From: an uncultured Burkholderiales bacterium
GTDB lineage: Bacteria > Pseudomonadota > Gammaproteobacteria > Burkholderiales > Burkholderiaceae_D
Length of the DNA: 46,451 bases
Direction: 5' to 3'
NCBI GenBank assembly: GCA_903836575.1
Contig: CAILRJ010000355.1
Span: forward strand, 1-46,451
The notes beneath the pieces were generated by a model that was given only the letters and a program-made list of their open reading frames with translations, made no database searches and was not told where the DNA came from. Numbering within the stretch: the first letter of the stretch is position 1; every line of letters starts with the position of its first letter. Of the stretch, positions 24,704 through 34,054 are shown piece by piece. The translations under genes were made by a program, and so were the position numbers.

Positions 24704-26275
24704 TCAGGGTACCGGCGGTTGGCGATAGCGAATGGTCTTGTCCCACACCATTTCGCGTTTAAAGAGCCAGTCGACCAGCAGACTCCAGGAGGCATGGGAT
24801 ATTGCAAACAGACTGATGAAAAAACACAGCAGGTTAAATGGCAGCAGACGCAGTCGCTTGCGATTGCCATCGAGCAGTACTGCAATAGCGATCTCGAAAA
24901 AAGCCGCGAAATTACCCAGCGTGCTGAATGCCATCAAGGCAAAAGCGGGTATGAGCCGGTTCAGCAGCGAACCGGCATTGGCGAAGTACAAGGCCAGAAC
25001 GATGAACCAGCCGGTCAGCAGAAGCAGCGGGACGATAAACACCAGCAGCAGCAGCATGCCGTCAATGCGCTCGCGCAGACTGAGGAAGGGACTGGTCAGG
25101 AAGCTATACCAGTACCGCACCATGACCTGGTTATGTCCCTTGGACCAGCGTTTGACTTGCTTGATGCGGACAGCCCAGTCTTCGGGGACTTCTTCGTAAC
25201 ATTCGGAGCGATTGGTATAGACGGTTTTCCAGCCATTGAGCATCAGGCGGTAAGTGATGTCGGTATCTTCGGCGAGGATGTCGTCATGCCAGCCGCCAGC
25301 CGCGTGCACAGCCGAGCAGCGCACGCCGCCAACGGTGCCACCATATTGCGGCAACAGGCGCAGGTTCATGCGGGCTTGCTGATCGACCTGATAGCCGCCG
25401 GAACGTTCAAGATCAAGCATGCGGGTGAGCAGGTTGGTGCCGGCGTTCATCGGTACTACCCGACCCATTACTGCACCGACTTCGGGATCGAAAAAAGGCG
25501 CGACCAGTTGCTTGAGCAAGCCACGACCGGGTACGTAATCGGCATCGAAGATGATCACGATATCGCCCTCGACATAGGCCAGCGCGTCCTTCAGTGCAGC
25601 GGCTTTGCCGGCCTTGCCGGTTAGCCGATGGAATGGCGTGATACGTCCGGGATAGCGGGCAACGTAACTGTCGATAATGTCGCGGGTACGATCGAGCGAG
25701 CGGTCGTTGACCGGTACGATTTTTAGCCGGTCAGCCGGGTAGTTGGTGTCGAGGAGTGCTTCGATACAGCCTGCAATGACTTTTTCTTCATTGTGCGCAG
25801 CAATGAACACGGTGATCGATGGCCAGTTCGCCTGGTCGATATCGATGTAAGGATGGCGTTGTTTGCCAAACAATCTGCTAATCGTAAAGAGGAAGTGCCG
25901 CACTCCGTAGAGCGCCATGATCAACACGATAATGAACAGCAGCGCCGCCATTAGCGAGATCAACGGCCGGTCACTGATGGTCGGTATTGCATCGCCGATG
26001 CCCACCGAGCGGGCTCTCAGGCCGTCGATATTGTCGAGGTTGATCAGGCTGTTTGCATCTTGTTCCGCGTCCCGTACCAAAGGGGCGGGACTGTCGCTGA
26101 CAGTTGCCTGTTGCGCTGTGCTGGGGATTTCTTCCTGAGTCAGGGACGGTGTTGCGCTTGCCGGTGAGGATATTTGTGCTTGTAATGGCAAGGCGGTCAG
26201 TAGCGCGAAGTGCATGAACAGCGTGGCGATCACGCGCGCGGATCGGGTCCGGCCGACATCGGAGTGGTGGTGCAT
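24704..26275 (-). CDS. Processive family-2 glycosyltransferase, polysaccharide synthase
   Basis: A 523-residue membrane synthase. It opens with a signal-like segment (residues ~14-33) and an exported Ser/Thr/Pro-rich stretch to ~100, then a membrane helix (~105-130). The GT2 catalytic domain carries FIAAHNEE (~157), VPVNDRS (~188), IFDADYV (~242), AEDTD (~335, catalytic base) and QVKRW (~373), the D,D,D,QxxRW set of processive synthases such as PgaC, BcsA and hyaluronan synthase. Three to four C-terminal helices complete a translocation pore. The ATG at 26275 is preceded by AGGGA; the longer track frame begins in non-coding sequence. No PilZ domain is seen, so direct cyclic-di-GMP control is not evident. 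The sugar is probably an N-acetylhexosamine because wecB and a deacetylase are in the locus. Confidence 0.88.
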   Translation of the reverse strand: MHHHSDVGRTRSARVIATLFMHFALLTALPLQAQISSPASATPSLTQEEIPSTAQQATVSDSPAPLVRDAEQDANSLINLDNIDGLRARSVGIGDAIPTISDRPLISLMAALLFIIVLIMALYGVRHFLFTISRLFGKQRHPYIDIDQANWPSITVFIAAHNEEKVIAGCIEALLDTNYPADRLKIVPVNDRSLDRTRDIIDSYVARYPGRITPFHRLTGKAGKAAALKDALAYVEGDIVIIFDADYVPGRGLLKQLVAPFFDPEVGAVMGRVVPMNAGTNLLTRMLDLERSGGYQVDQQARMNLRLLPQYGGTVGGVRCSAVHAAGGWHDDILAEDTDITYRLMLNGWKTVYTNRSECYEEVPEDWAVRIKQVKRWSKGHNQVMVRYWYSFLTSPFLSLRERIDGMLLLLVFIVPLLLLTGWFIVLALYFANAGSLLNRLIPAFALMAFSTLGNFAAFFEIAIAVLLDGNRKRLRLLPFNLLCFFISLFAISHASWSLLVDWLFKREMVWDKTIRYRQPPVP

Positions 26276-26497
26276 AGTTGAGCTTCCCTGTGTATTTTTT
26301 TGTTGAAACGGGTTTCGGCTCCTGTCCGCGTTGCATGACGGACTACTTGGTGCAAGGCCAAAACGTTTGAAAAGTGTATGCGGCGGTTGGCCGCATTCCT
26401 TGACAATCAACAAATGAACTCGAAAGGATGGGAGAGGGGGACGGGGCGGCTCAGATAGTGCTATCCCGATGAAGCCGTGCGTGCCGGCCGGTGTTTA

Positions 26498-27808
26498 TTA
26501 GTCGCGGGTCAGCAACGCCTGCGCTGCAGCAACTCCGCTGCGTACGGCGGACTCAATCGTGGCGGGATAGGCATTGGCGGTGTAGTCGCCGGCCAGTTTC
26601 AAGCCTGACAAGGGGGTGTGACTATCCGGACGCAGCAAACCCGGCGTGCAGCTGAACGTGGCGCGTTTTTCGGAAATGACCTGACTCCATATCGGCATGG
26701 TCAGCTCCGGACGGGAAAATGCCTGCGCCAATTGCTGGCCGACGGCACTTGCCAGTGCCGCCTTGCCCTCGGCGATGGCTTCGTTCGAGGCACTGACGAC
26801 GACCGCAAACAGACCATCATGTCGCGTATCAAGCTGGCCACGATCGAATACGAACTGACCCCAGCGCTGCTGTTGAGGATCATCGATGAGCGCATGAAAC
26901 GGTTCGGGGAGCCGCCGGTCAGGAGGGTATTGCAGATAGCACGTCGTGATGGGCTCATAGGTCAATGCCTGCAGCGTAGTCACGTCGGTCAGCGGCGCCA
27001 GTAAGGTGGCGGCATTGCCGATGTCGGTAGCCAGGACGACCTCGTCGGCATGATGGATAGCACCCGCACTCGTTAGTTGCCATCCCTGGTCACGTCGGGC
27101 GATGGCGGTGATGCGGGTGCCGGTCTGCATCTTGCCCAGGTGCTGTTCAATGAAGTGCGCAGCCTGATTCGGAAACAGGCTGCTCAGGTCGCAGCGAGGT
27201 AGCAGCATGTCCGAGTCGGATCGACGCGCGCCCAAACTGTCTTTCAGCACAGTGAGGAATACTTGCGCCGAGGCACGTTCCGGTGGTGTGTTGAGCGCGG
27301 CGATACACAGTGGCCGCCACATCAGCTGGATCAGCGTGACAGTCTGGTCGAAGCGTTCCAGCAGTTCCGTGACGCTGCAATCCATGTTGAGTTGCCAGTC
27401 CATCCAGCGCGCCGCCGACGAAAATCGCATCAGCGCCAGTTTGTCGGTGCGGGTGAGTCCGCGGGCTCGCCACAAGGCAACTGCCAGGTGTAACGGTGCC
27501 GGTAAGGCAGCGGCAACGAAGTCCATGCCGGTTCCTGGCGGGTAGCGCATTTGCAAGGGCAGGCGCAACAACGCGGTATCGGGGTCGATGCCAACCTGAC
27601 GCATCAGGCGCAGCGACTCACGGTAGGCTCCTAACAGGATGTGCTGACCATTGTCGAGTGACAGGCCCTGGAGGGTGACTTGCCGTGCACGGCCGCCCGG
27701 CGTGCGGGCCGCCTCGAATAACGTAACGCGACGACCGGCTGCAGCCAGTTCGACGGCGGCGGCACAGCCAGCCCACCCAGCACCGATGACGGCAGTGTGT
27801 ATCGTCAT
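26498..27808 (-). CDS. hpnE: Hydroxysqualene dehydroxylase HpnE
   Basis: A 436-residue FAD-dependent amine-oxidase-fold enzyme, the last step of the bacterial hydroxysqualene route to squalene. The dinucleotide-binding motif VIGAGWAGCAAAVELAAAGRRVTLFE opens the protein, followed by TPGGRAR and SLDNGQHILLGAYRESL, which are characteristic of HpnE. The C-terminus has LKLAGDYTANAYPATIESAVRSG, the second FAD-contact region. It begins seven bases after hpnD, so it is co-transcribed in the order hpnC, hpnD, hpnE. No squalene-hopene cyclase gene lies in the window. Confidence 0.94.
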   Translation of the reverse strand: MTIHTAVIGAGWAGCAAAVELAAAGRRVTLFEAARTPGGRARQVTLQGLSLDNGQHILLGAYRESLRLMRQVGIDPDTALLRLPLQMRYPPGTGMDFVAAALPAPLHLAVALWRARGLTRTDKLALMRFSSAARWMDWQLNMDCSVTELLERFDQTVTLIQLMWRPLCIAALNTPPERASAQVFLTVLKDSLGARRSDSDMLLPRCDLSSLFPNQAAHFIEQHLGKMQTGTRITAIARRDQGWQLTSAGAIHHADEVVLATDIGNAATLLAPLTDVTTLQALTYEPITTCYLQYPPDRRLPEPFHALIDDPQQQRWGQFVFDRGQLDTRHDGLFAVVVSASNEAIAEGKAALASAVGQQLAQAFSRPELTMPIWSQVISEKRATFSCTPGLLRPDSHTPLSGLKLAGDYTANAYPATIESAVRSGVAAAQALLTRD

Positions 27809-27815
27809 CGAGCGG

Positions 27816-28649
27816 TCATCCGCGGATATAGGTACGCCACGCCAGCCACAGCTTGCGGATTGGCGTGAGCGAAATGCGCTGCTTCAGTACATGGAATCCA
27901 TCGTGTTCGATTTCCGACAGCAGGGCGCGATAAATCGCCGACATCATCAGGCCCGGTCGCTGGCTGCGCCGGTCGGCGGCCGGCAGCAGTGCCAATGCTT
28001 CATCGTAGGCACTTTGAGCCCGGCGGACCTGGAAGCGCATCAGGTTTTCGAACTGCTCGTTGTGACGGGCATTGAGCAGGTCTGCTGCCGTCACGCCGAA
28101 TTGCTGCAGTTCGTTGACCGGCAGGTAGATCCGGCCGATACGGGCATCTTCGCCGACGTCGCGGATGATGTTGGTGAGCTGGAATGCCAGCCCGAGTTTT
28201 TCGGCGTAGAGCAGTGTCTGCTTGTCGGTATAGCCAAAAATGCTGGCTGACAGGATCCCGACCACGCCGGCGACATGCCAGCAGTATTTTTGCAACCCGA
28301 TGTAATCGAGGTAGCGGGTTTGATCCAGATCCATTTCCATGCCATCGATGATGGCGAGTAAATGCTGGCCATCAAGCTGGTAGGTTGCCATGTGGGGTTG
28401 CAATGCCAGCGTGACCGGATGGGTTGGCGTACCGGCCAGCATCGCGCCGATTTCGCTGCGCCACCAGTGCAGCTTGGTGCGGGCGATGCCGACATCGGTA
28501 CATTCATCGACGGTGTCGTCGACTTCACGGCAAAACGCATACAGCGCCGTAATCGCCCGTCGGCGCTCGGCTGGCAGGAATAAAAAGCTGTAATAAAAAC
28601 TGGAGCCGCTTTGCGCGGCTTTTTGTTGACAGTACTCGTCTGGAGACAT
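27816..28649 (-). CDS. hpnD: Presqualene diphosphate synthase HpnD
   Basis: A 277-residue trans-isoprenyl diphosphate synthase-fold protein that joins two farnesyl diphosphates to presqualene diphosphate. The two aspartate-rich sites are visible: YAFCREVDDTVDEC near residue 37 and NIIRDVGEDARIGRIYLP near 160. SSFYYSFLFLPAERRRAI at the N-terminus is typical of HpnD. It is the middle gene of hpnCDE, 82 bases after hpnC and seven before hpnE. Confidence 0.94.
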   Translation of the reverse strand: MSPDEYCQQKAAQSGSSFYYSFLFLPAERRRAITALYAFCREVDDTVDECTDVGIARTKLHWWRSEIGAMLAGTPTHPVTLALQPHMATYQLDGQHLLAIIDGMEMDLDQTRYLDYIGLQKYCWHVAGVVGILSASIFGYTDKQTLLYAEKLGLAFQLTNIIRDVGEDARIGRIYLPVNELQQFGVTAADLLNARHNEQFENLMRFQVRRAQSAYDEALALLPAADRRSQRPGLMMSAIYRALLSEIEHDGFHVLKQRISLTPIRKLWLAWRTYIRG

Positions 28650-28731
28650 GGATGCGCCGGGCAGGAATCGAAGCCGCTATGCTAGCCGACCACGCCGATA
28701 CCGACAAACCTTATGTCGATACCAGCAGTAT

Positions 28732-29541
28732 TTACATGCGCAGTGCACGCCATAGAAGGCGCAGGTAGTCGGTTTTGCGCAGCGTGGGACGCTGGCGAAA
28801 GACATCGTAATCGACCGCTTCGATCGTGGCGAGGATATGCAATCCGCCTTGCACCACCAGTCGTAATTCCCAGCCGATCCGGCCCGGCAAGCGCAACGCC
28901 AGCGGCGCGCCGGCCAGCAGCAAAGCGCGCGCGCGATCGATTTCGAAGGCCATCAACTGGCGCCAGGCGTCATCGACACGCTGTTCAGTCAGCTGGGTTT
29001 CGCTGACACCGAAACGGGACAGGTCTTCCAGCGGCAAATAGATACGCGACTTCTGCCAGTCGATGGCGACGTCCTGCCAGAAGTTAATCAACTGTAGCGC
29101 GCTGCAAATTGCATCCGATTGCGCCAGGTTACGTGCGTCGGCCGCGCCATACAAATGCAGCATCAGCGCACCGACCGGATTGGCCGAGCGGCGGCAGTAA
29201 TCCAGCAGCGTCGTGAAATCGGTATAACGCGTCGTCACGACATCCTGCCGGAACGCCGACAGCAAGTTGCGCATTGGCGTCAGTGGCAATTGCCAGTCGT
29301 GCACGACGTCGTGGAGCTTGCGAAATAGTGGTTCGGCCGGTGTCCCGCCTGCGGCAATCAGGTCGAGTTGCGCTTCATAGGTATCGAGTGCGGCAATGCG
29401 TTCGTGCGGAGCGGCATCGCCCTCGTCGGCGATGTCATCGGCGCTGCGGGCGAACGCATAAATGGCTTCGACCGGCGGGCGCAGCCGGGCCGGAAGCAGG
29501 ATGGAGGCAACCGGAAAGTTTTCGTAATGATCGACGGCCAT
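28732..29541 (-). CDS. hpnC: Hydroxysqualene synthase HpnC
   Basis: A 269-residue squalene/phytoene synthase-family enzyme which turns presqualene diphosphate into hydroxysqualene. Aspartate-rich motifs are AFARSADDIADEGD and LINFWQDVAIDWQKSRIYLP. The N-terminus MAVDHYENFPVASILLPARLRPPVEAIYAFAR fits HpnC and supports the ATG at 29541, not the longer track frame that reads back through the intergenic operator. It is the first gene of hpnCDE and is divergent from the RND efflux operon. The shared upstream region holds a TetR-type palindrome about 60 bases from its start. Confidence 0.93.
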   Translation of the reverse strand: MAVDHYENFPVASILLPARLRPPVEAIYAFARSADDIADEGDAAPHERIAALDTYEAQLDLIAAGGTPAEPLFRKLHDVVHDWQLPLTPMRNLLSAFRQDVVTTRYTDFTTLLDYCRRSANPVGALMLHLYGAADARNLAQSDAICSALQLINFWQDVAIDWQKSRIYLPLEDLSRFGVSETQLTEQRVDDAWRQLMAFEIDRARALLLAGAPLALRLPGRIGWELRLVVQGGLHILATIEAVDYDVFRQRPTLRKTDYLRLLWRALRM

Positions 29542-29597
29542 GCAGGTTTTCTCCAAGCCAGAAAGGAGTTTGAAAAAATCAGTCGGAGTTTTGTAAT

Positions 29598-29623
29598 AAT
29601 TACTAACCGATTGGTCAGTAATT
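29598..29623. promoter_or_regulatory. TetR-family-type operator between hpnC and the RND operon
   Basis: AATTACTAACCGATTGGTCAGTAATT is a 26-base palindrome with only two symmetric mismatches, and its core ACC-GAT-TGGT resembles operators of TetR/AcrR-type efflux repressors. It lies 90 bases before the adaptor gene start and 57 bases before hpnC, so it could control either or both. No tetR-type gene is present in the window. Confidence 0.65.
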
Positions 29624-29712
29624 GTTTTAAGCTCCGAGCGGTACAAGAAGTACTGGTGAAAACTCCCGTTCCCAGTGTTTCTTTTTGAGCCCGCATCATA
29701 AAGGAAAGCACC

Positions 29713-30852
29713 TTGACCTCCTGCCTCAATTCCTCCCGTTTTTCCGTCGCTCCCATGGCTGCGGTCGTACTGGCGCTGGTACTGCTCGCCGGCTGTTCCA
29801 AACCGATCGAAAAAACCGAAGATATCCGGCCTGTTCGCGCCATGAAGCTGGTCGCCGCCGATGCGGATGCGAAGGCCGAGTTTTCCGGTGATGTTCGCCC
29901 GCGTATCGAATCCCGTCTCGGCTTTCGTGTCGGCGGCAAAATCGTCGCGCGCAAGGTCGAGGTAGGTAGTCTGGTCAAGCGCGGGCAGATACTCATGCAG
30001 CTCGATCCGCAGGATTTACAACTGGCGCAATTGCAGTCGGCGGCCGTGTTGAAGGCCGCACAAAGCAATCGTGACCTGGCCCGTGCCGAGCAGCAGCGCT
30101 ATGAAGATTTGCGGGCGCGTAATTTTGTTAGCCAGGCCGTGCTGGATGCCAAGCAAACTGCTTTCCAGGCGGCGCAGGCCAGTTTCGATCAGGCGACTGC
30201 TGCGGCGCGCAATCAAATTAATCAGACCGGTTACGCTACGCTGATCGCCAATGCCGACGGTGTCGTCACGGGTATCGATGCGGAAGCTGGTCAGGTTGTC
30301 GCGGCGGGTACGCCGGTGTTGCGGATCGCGGAGACCCGCGACAAAGATGTGGTCATTGGTATTCCCGAGGATCAGGTGGAATTATTGCGCCGGGTGGACG
30401 ACATCCGGATCCACGTCTGGGCCAATCCGGATACGGTGATTCAGGGGAAATTACGTGAATTATCACCCATTGCCGATCCGGTCTCGCGTACTTTTACCGC
30501 CCGCATTGCGTTGCCGGTTGAGGCCGTCGAGGTGCGTTTAGGCATGACGGCCTATGTCACCTTTGTCAGCAAAATCCCGCAAGGAATGATCCGTGTCCCG
30601 CTCAACGCGTTGGTGCGCAACCAACCGAACACGGCCGTCTGGGTCATTGACAAGGGCATCGTCAGCCTGGTGCCGGTGCAAGTCGTCGGTCCTGCCGGCA
30701 ACGACATGTTGTTGTCTGGCGGTGTTTCTGCCGGTCAGGTCATCGTCACCGCCGGAGTCAACTTGCTCAAATCCGGCCAGAAAGTCACCATCCTCAATGA
30801 CGACCTTGCCGTGCGCGATGCGGCCTTGCTGCAGGCCGGGGCGACCAAATGA
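29713..30852 (+). CDS. RND efflux periplasmic adaptor (membrane fusion) lipoprotein
   Basis: A 379-residue AcrA/MexA-like adaptor that links an inner-membrane RND pump to an outer-membrane channel. The N-terminus has a lipoprotein signal with lipobox LLAGC (Cys at about residue 28). Then come the split lipoyl domain (SRLGFRVGGKIVARKVEVGSLVKRGQILMQLD ... ANADGVVTGIDAEAGQVVAAGTPVLRI), an alpha-hairpin with Ala/Gln-rich heptads between them, and the beta-barrel region. The start is a TTG at 29713, supported by AAGGAA at 29701-29706, six bases upstream; the next ATG (29755) has no such site. Its stop overlaps the pump start (ATGA). No outer-membrane factor gene follows. Confidence 0.92.
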   Translation: MTSCLNSSRFSVAPMAAVVLALVLLAGCSKPIEKTEDIRPVRAMKLVAADADAKAEFSGDVRPRIESRLGFRVGGKIVARKVEVGSLVKRGQILMQLDPQDLQLAQLQSAAVLKAAQSNRDLARAEQQRYEDLRARNFVSQAVLDAKQTAFQAAQASFDQATAAARNQINQTGYATLIANADGVVTGIDAEAGQVVAAGTPVLRIAETRDKDVVIGIPEDQVELLRRVDDIRIHVWANPDTVIQGKLRELSPIADPVSRTFTARIALPVEAVEVRLGMTAYVTFVSKIPQGMIRVPLNALVRNQPNTAVWVIDKGIVSLVPVQVVGPAGNDMLLSGGVSAGQVIVTAGVNLLKSGQKVTILNDDLAVRDAALLQAGATK

Positions 30853-33800
30853 AAGGCGGATTCAACCTCTCGCGCTGGGCACTCGAACACATTCCGCTAA
30901 CACGTTATCTGATGGCAGTGCTGCTGATCGGCGGCATGCTCAGCTATGCCCGGTTGGGCCAGGACGAAGATCCGCCATTCACGTTTCGTGCCATGGTCGT
31001 GCGGGCGACCTGGCCCGGTGCGACCGCTTTACAGATGGCCGAGCAAGTCGCTGACAAGCTCGAAAAAAAACTGCAGGAAACACCTTACATTGACAAGATC
31101 CGTAGCTACTCGAAGCCCGGAGAAACCACCATCATCCTGCAACTGCGCGAATCGACGCCGCCCAAAGAAACGGCCGCTTCGTGGTATCAGGTACGCAAGA
31201 AAATCGGCGATATTCGCGCCACCTTGCCGGCGGGTGTCAACGGCCCGTTCTTCAACGACGAGTTCGGCGATACCTACGGTTCGATCGTCGCTCTTTCCGG
31301 CGACGGCTTTACGTATGCCGAAGTAAAGGACTATGCCGACTTTGTGCGCCAGCAGTTGTTGCGGGTGAACTCGGTCGCCAAGGTGGAGTTGTTCGGTGTT
31401 CAGGACGAACGCATCACGATCGAGTTTTCACAAAAAAAATTCGCCCAGTTAGGTATCACGATTGATAGCGTGGTCGCACAACTGGCGGCGCAAAACTCGG
31501 TCGAGGGAACCGGTATTCTGGTGACGCCGACCGATAACCTGCAGGTGCGCGTCACTGGCGCGCTGATGACGGTCAAGGACCTGCAGGAACTTGATCTGCG
31601 CGCCAATGGCACCAGTTTCAAGCTCGGAGACTTCGCCATGATCCGGCGCGAGTACCGCGATCCGCCGCAAGACAAGATGCGCTTCAATGGCAAGGATGTG
31701 ATCGGTCTCGGCATTTCGATGGAAAAGGGCGGCAACATCATCGAACTCGGAAAGAGTCTTGACACGACGCTCGCGGCGGTTAAAGCCAAGTTGCCGGTGG
31801 GCGTTGAGTTATCGCGGGTGGCCGATCAGCCGAAGGCCGTCATTGCCTCGGTCAGCGAATTCCTGCACACGCTGGTTGAGGCGGTGCTGATCGTGCTGGC
31901 AGTCAGTTTCCTGGCGCTGGGATTGCACACTAAACCTTTTCGGCTCGACATCCGTCCCGGTCTGGTGGTCGGTCTGACGATACCGCTGGTTTTAGCGATC
32001 ACGTTCCTGTTCATGCGCATTCTTGATATCGACCTGCACAAGATTTCGCTGGGTGCGCTGATCATTGCCCTGGGCTTATTGGTTGACGATGCCATCATCG
32101 CCGTTGAAATGATGGTGCGCAAAATGGAGGAAGGATTTTCGCGGTTCGATGCAGCCACTTTTGCCTACACTTCAACGGCGATGCCAATGCTGACCGGTAC
32201 GCTGATCACGGCGGCTGGATTCCTGCCCATCGGCCTGGCCAAGTCGACGGCCGGCGAATATACGTTTTCGATGTTTTCGGTCAATTCGCTGGCACTGCTG
32301 ATTTCATGGCTGGTGGCCGTTATCTTTACCCCTTATATTGGATATGTCCTGCTCAGGGTCAAGCCAGTTGCCGGCGCCGATGCCCACCATGAATTGTTCA
32401 ATACACCGATGTATAACCGGTTCCGCAAGACGGTCAACTGGTGTGTCGAATGGCGCAAGACGACGATCCTGTTAACACTGGCCGCGTTTGGATTGGGCGT
32501 GTTTGGCTTCAAGTTCATCGAGCAACAATTTTTCCCTGACTCCAGTCGCACCGAGCTGATGGTGGAACTCTGGCTGCCGGAAGGTTCGGCTTTCAGGGCA
32601 ACGGAAGCGCAGGCAAAAAAATTCGAAGCCTTCATTCAAAAGCAGGACGGCGTCGAAAGCGTCACCAGTTATGTCGGTACTGGCAGCCCGCGCTTTTATC
32701 TGCCGCTGGACCAGATTTTTCCGCAGACCAACGTGTCGCAAATCGTCGTCCTGGCCAAAGATCTGAAAGCACGTGAAGCTTTGCGCTTGAAGATTGTTGC
32801 AATCTTCAAAGCGGATTTCCCTGAGGTGCGCGGTCGCGTCAAGCTGTTGCCAAACGGACCGCCAGTGCCCTATCCGGTGCAGTTTCGTGTCACCGGCACG
32901 GAAGTAACAAAGGTCAGGGCGATTGCGGATCAGGTCAAGGAGATCATGCGTGCGAACCCGAATGCGATCGGTGTCAACGATAACTGGAACGAGTCGGTCA
33001 AGGTTTTGCGGATCGATCTGGATCAGGAAAAAATGCGCGCGGTTGGCGTGACCTCGCAGACAGTCATGCGTGCAGCCAACACGCTGTTGAGCGGATCGAC
33101 GGTCGGCCAATATCGTGATGGCAATCGCTTGATCGATATCGTCATCCGGCAACCCGTCGATGAGCGGTCGACGATTTCTGCACTGGATCAGGCCAATATC
33201 CCGACGGCCAGCGGCAAGTCGGTGCCACTGTCACAGCTCGCACGTGCCCGGTTTGTCTGGGAACCCGGAGTGATCTGGCGCGAAGGACGTGAATGGGCTG
33301 TGACCGTGCAATCTGATGTGGCCGATGGCATTCAGGGGCCAACGGTATCGAATCAGATCAATCCTCAGCTCGCGACGTTGCGCGCTGGTCTGCCGGCGGG
33401 CTACAAAATCGATCTGGCCGGTGCGGCTGCCGATAGCGGCAAGGCACAGGAGTCCATTGCTGCCAATGTGCCACTGGTAATCTTTATTATCTTCACGTTG
33501 CTGATGTTGCAGCTGCACAGTTTTTCACGCTCGCTGTTGGTATTTTTGACCGGACCTCTCGGTGTGGCCGGCGCGGCGATGGCCTTGTTACTGCTGCAGC
33601 GGCCGTTCGGCTTCGTCGCGCAACTCGGCGTGATTGCGCTTTTCGGGATGATCATCCGCAACTCGGTGATCCTGATTGACCAGATCGAGCAGGATATCGC
33701 CGCCGGTGCGGCCCCATGGAATGCAATTGTCGAATCGGCCGTGCGACGCTGCCGGCCAATCATTCTGACTGCCGCCGCAGCGGTACTGGCCATGATCCCG

Positions 33801-33938
33801 CTGTCACGCTCGGTATTCTGGGGGCCGATGGCGGTGGCCATCATGGGCGGTTTGATCGTCGCTACCGCGCTAACGCTGTTGTTCTTGCCGGCGTTGTATG
33901 CGGCGTGGTTCAGGGTCAAAAAACCCTCCCCGACGTGA
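30849..33938 (+). CDS. RND efflux pump, inner-membrane permease subunit
   Basis: A 1029-residue AcrB-type resistance-nodulation-division transporter, full length, with twelve expected helices and two large periplasmic loops. The first helix is followed by LGQDEDPPFTFRAMVVRATWPGATALQMAEQV, as in the VexF/TriC-like branch. The proton-relay pair is in LGLLVDDAIIAVEMMVRKMEEG (helix 4). The second half carries LLMLQLHSFSRSLLVFLTGPLGVAGA and FGMIIRNSVILIDQIEQD, and the C-terminal helices end at RVKKPSPT. The substrate range is not predictable. It is coupled to the adaptor by a four-base overlap, and the pair must borrow an outer-membrane channel encoded elsewhere. A terminator lies about 120 bases downstream. 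Confidence 0.94.
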   Translation: MKGGFNLSRWALEHIPLTRYLMAVLLIGGMLSYARLGQDEDPPFTFRAMVVRATWPGATALQMAEQVADKLEKKLQETPYIDKIRSYSKPGETTIILQLRESTPPKETAASWYQVRKKIGDIRATLPAGVNGPFFNDEFGDTYGSIVALSGDGFTYAEVKDYADFVRQQLLRVNSVAKVELFGVQDERITIEFSQKKFAQLGITIDSVVAQLAAQNSVEGTGILVTPTDNLQVRVTGALMTVKDLQELDLRANGTSFKLGDFAMIRREYRDPPQDKMRFNGKDVIGLGISMEKGGNIIELGKSLDTTLAAVKAKLPVGVELSRVADQPKAVIASVSEFLHTLVEAVLIVLAVSFLALGLHTKPFRLDIRPGLVVGLTIPLVLAITFLFMRILDIDLHKISLGALIIALGLLVDDAIIAVEMMVRKMEEGFSRFDAATFAYTSTAMPMLTGTLITAAGFLPIGLAKSTAGEYTFSMFSVNSLALLISWLVAVIFTPYIGYVLLRVKPVAGADAHHELFNTPMYNRFRKTVNWCVEWRKTTILLTLAAFGLGVFGFKFIEQQFFPDSSRTELMVELWLPEGSAFRATEAQAKKFEAFIQKQDGVESVTSYVGTGSPRFYLPLDQIFPQTNVSQIVVLAKDLKAREALRLKIVAIFKADFPEVRGRVKLLPNGPPVPYPVQFRVTGTEVTKVRAIADQVKEIMRANPNAIGVNDNWNESVKVLRIDLDQEKMRAVGVTSQTVMRAANTLLSGSTVGQYRDGNRLIDIVIRQPVDERSTISALDQANIPTASGKSVPLSQLARARFVWEPGVIWREGREWAVTVQSDVADGIQGPTVSNQINPQLATLRAGLPAGYKIDLAGAAADSGKAQESIAANVPLVIFIIFTLLMLQLHSFSRSLLVFLTGPLGVAGAAMALLLLQRPFGFVAQLGVIALFGMIIRNSVILIDQIEQDIAAGAAPWNAIVESAVRRCRPIILTAAAAVLAMIPLSRSVFWGPMAVAIMGGLIVATALTLLFLPALYAAWFRVKKPSPT

Positions 33939-34054
33939 TTACTTCTGGCTGGCGCGGTGCTGCAATGAGCGTCGCGCCAAAAATCACGGCGTGCTGGAAT
34001 AAAATCCAGTAAAATCACCGACTGATGTAGACCGGCCTCTGGCAAAGGCAGTTG

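Noticed and set aside
24719-25624. 301-residue plus-strand ORF opposite the GT2 synthase
   Set aside because: Shadow frame full of Gln, His and Gly; the GT2 gene on the other strand has all catalytic motifs.
17476-26275. A pel, pga or bcs operon
   Set aside because: No PelD/E/F/G-like, PgaA/B/D-like or BcsB/C-like protein is recognised, although the general logic is similar.
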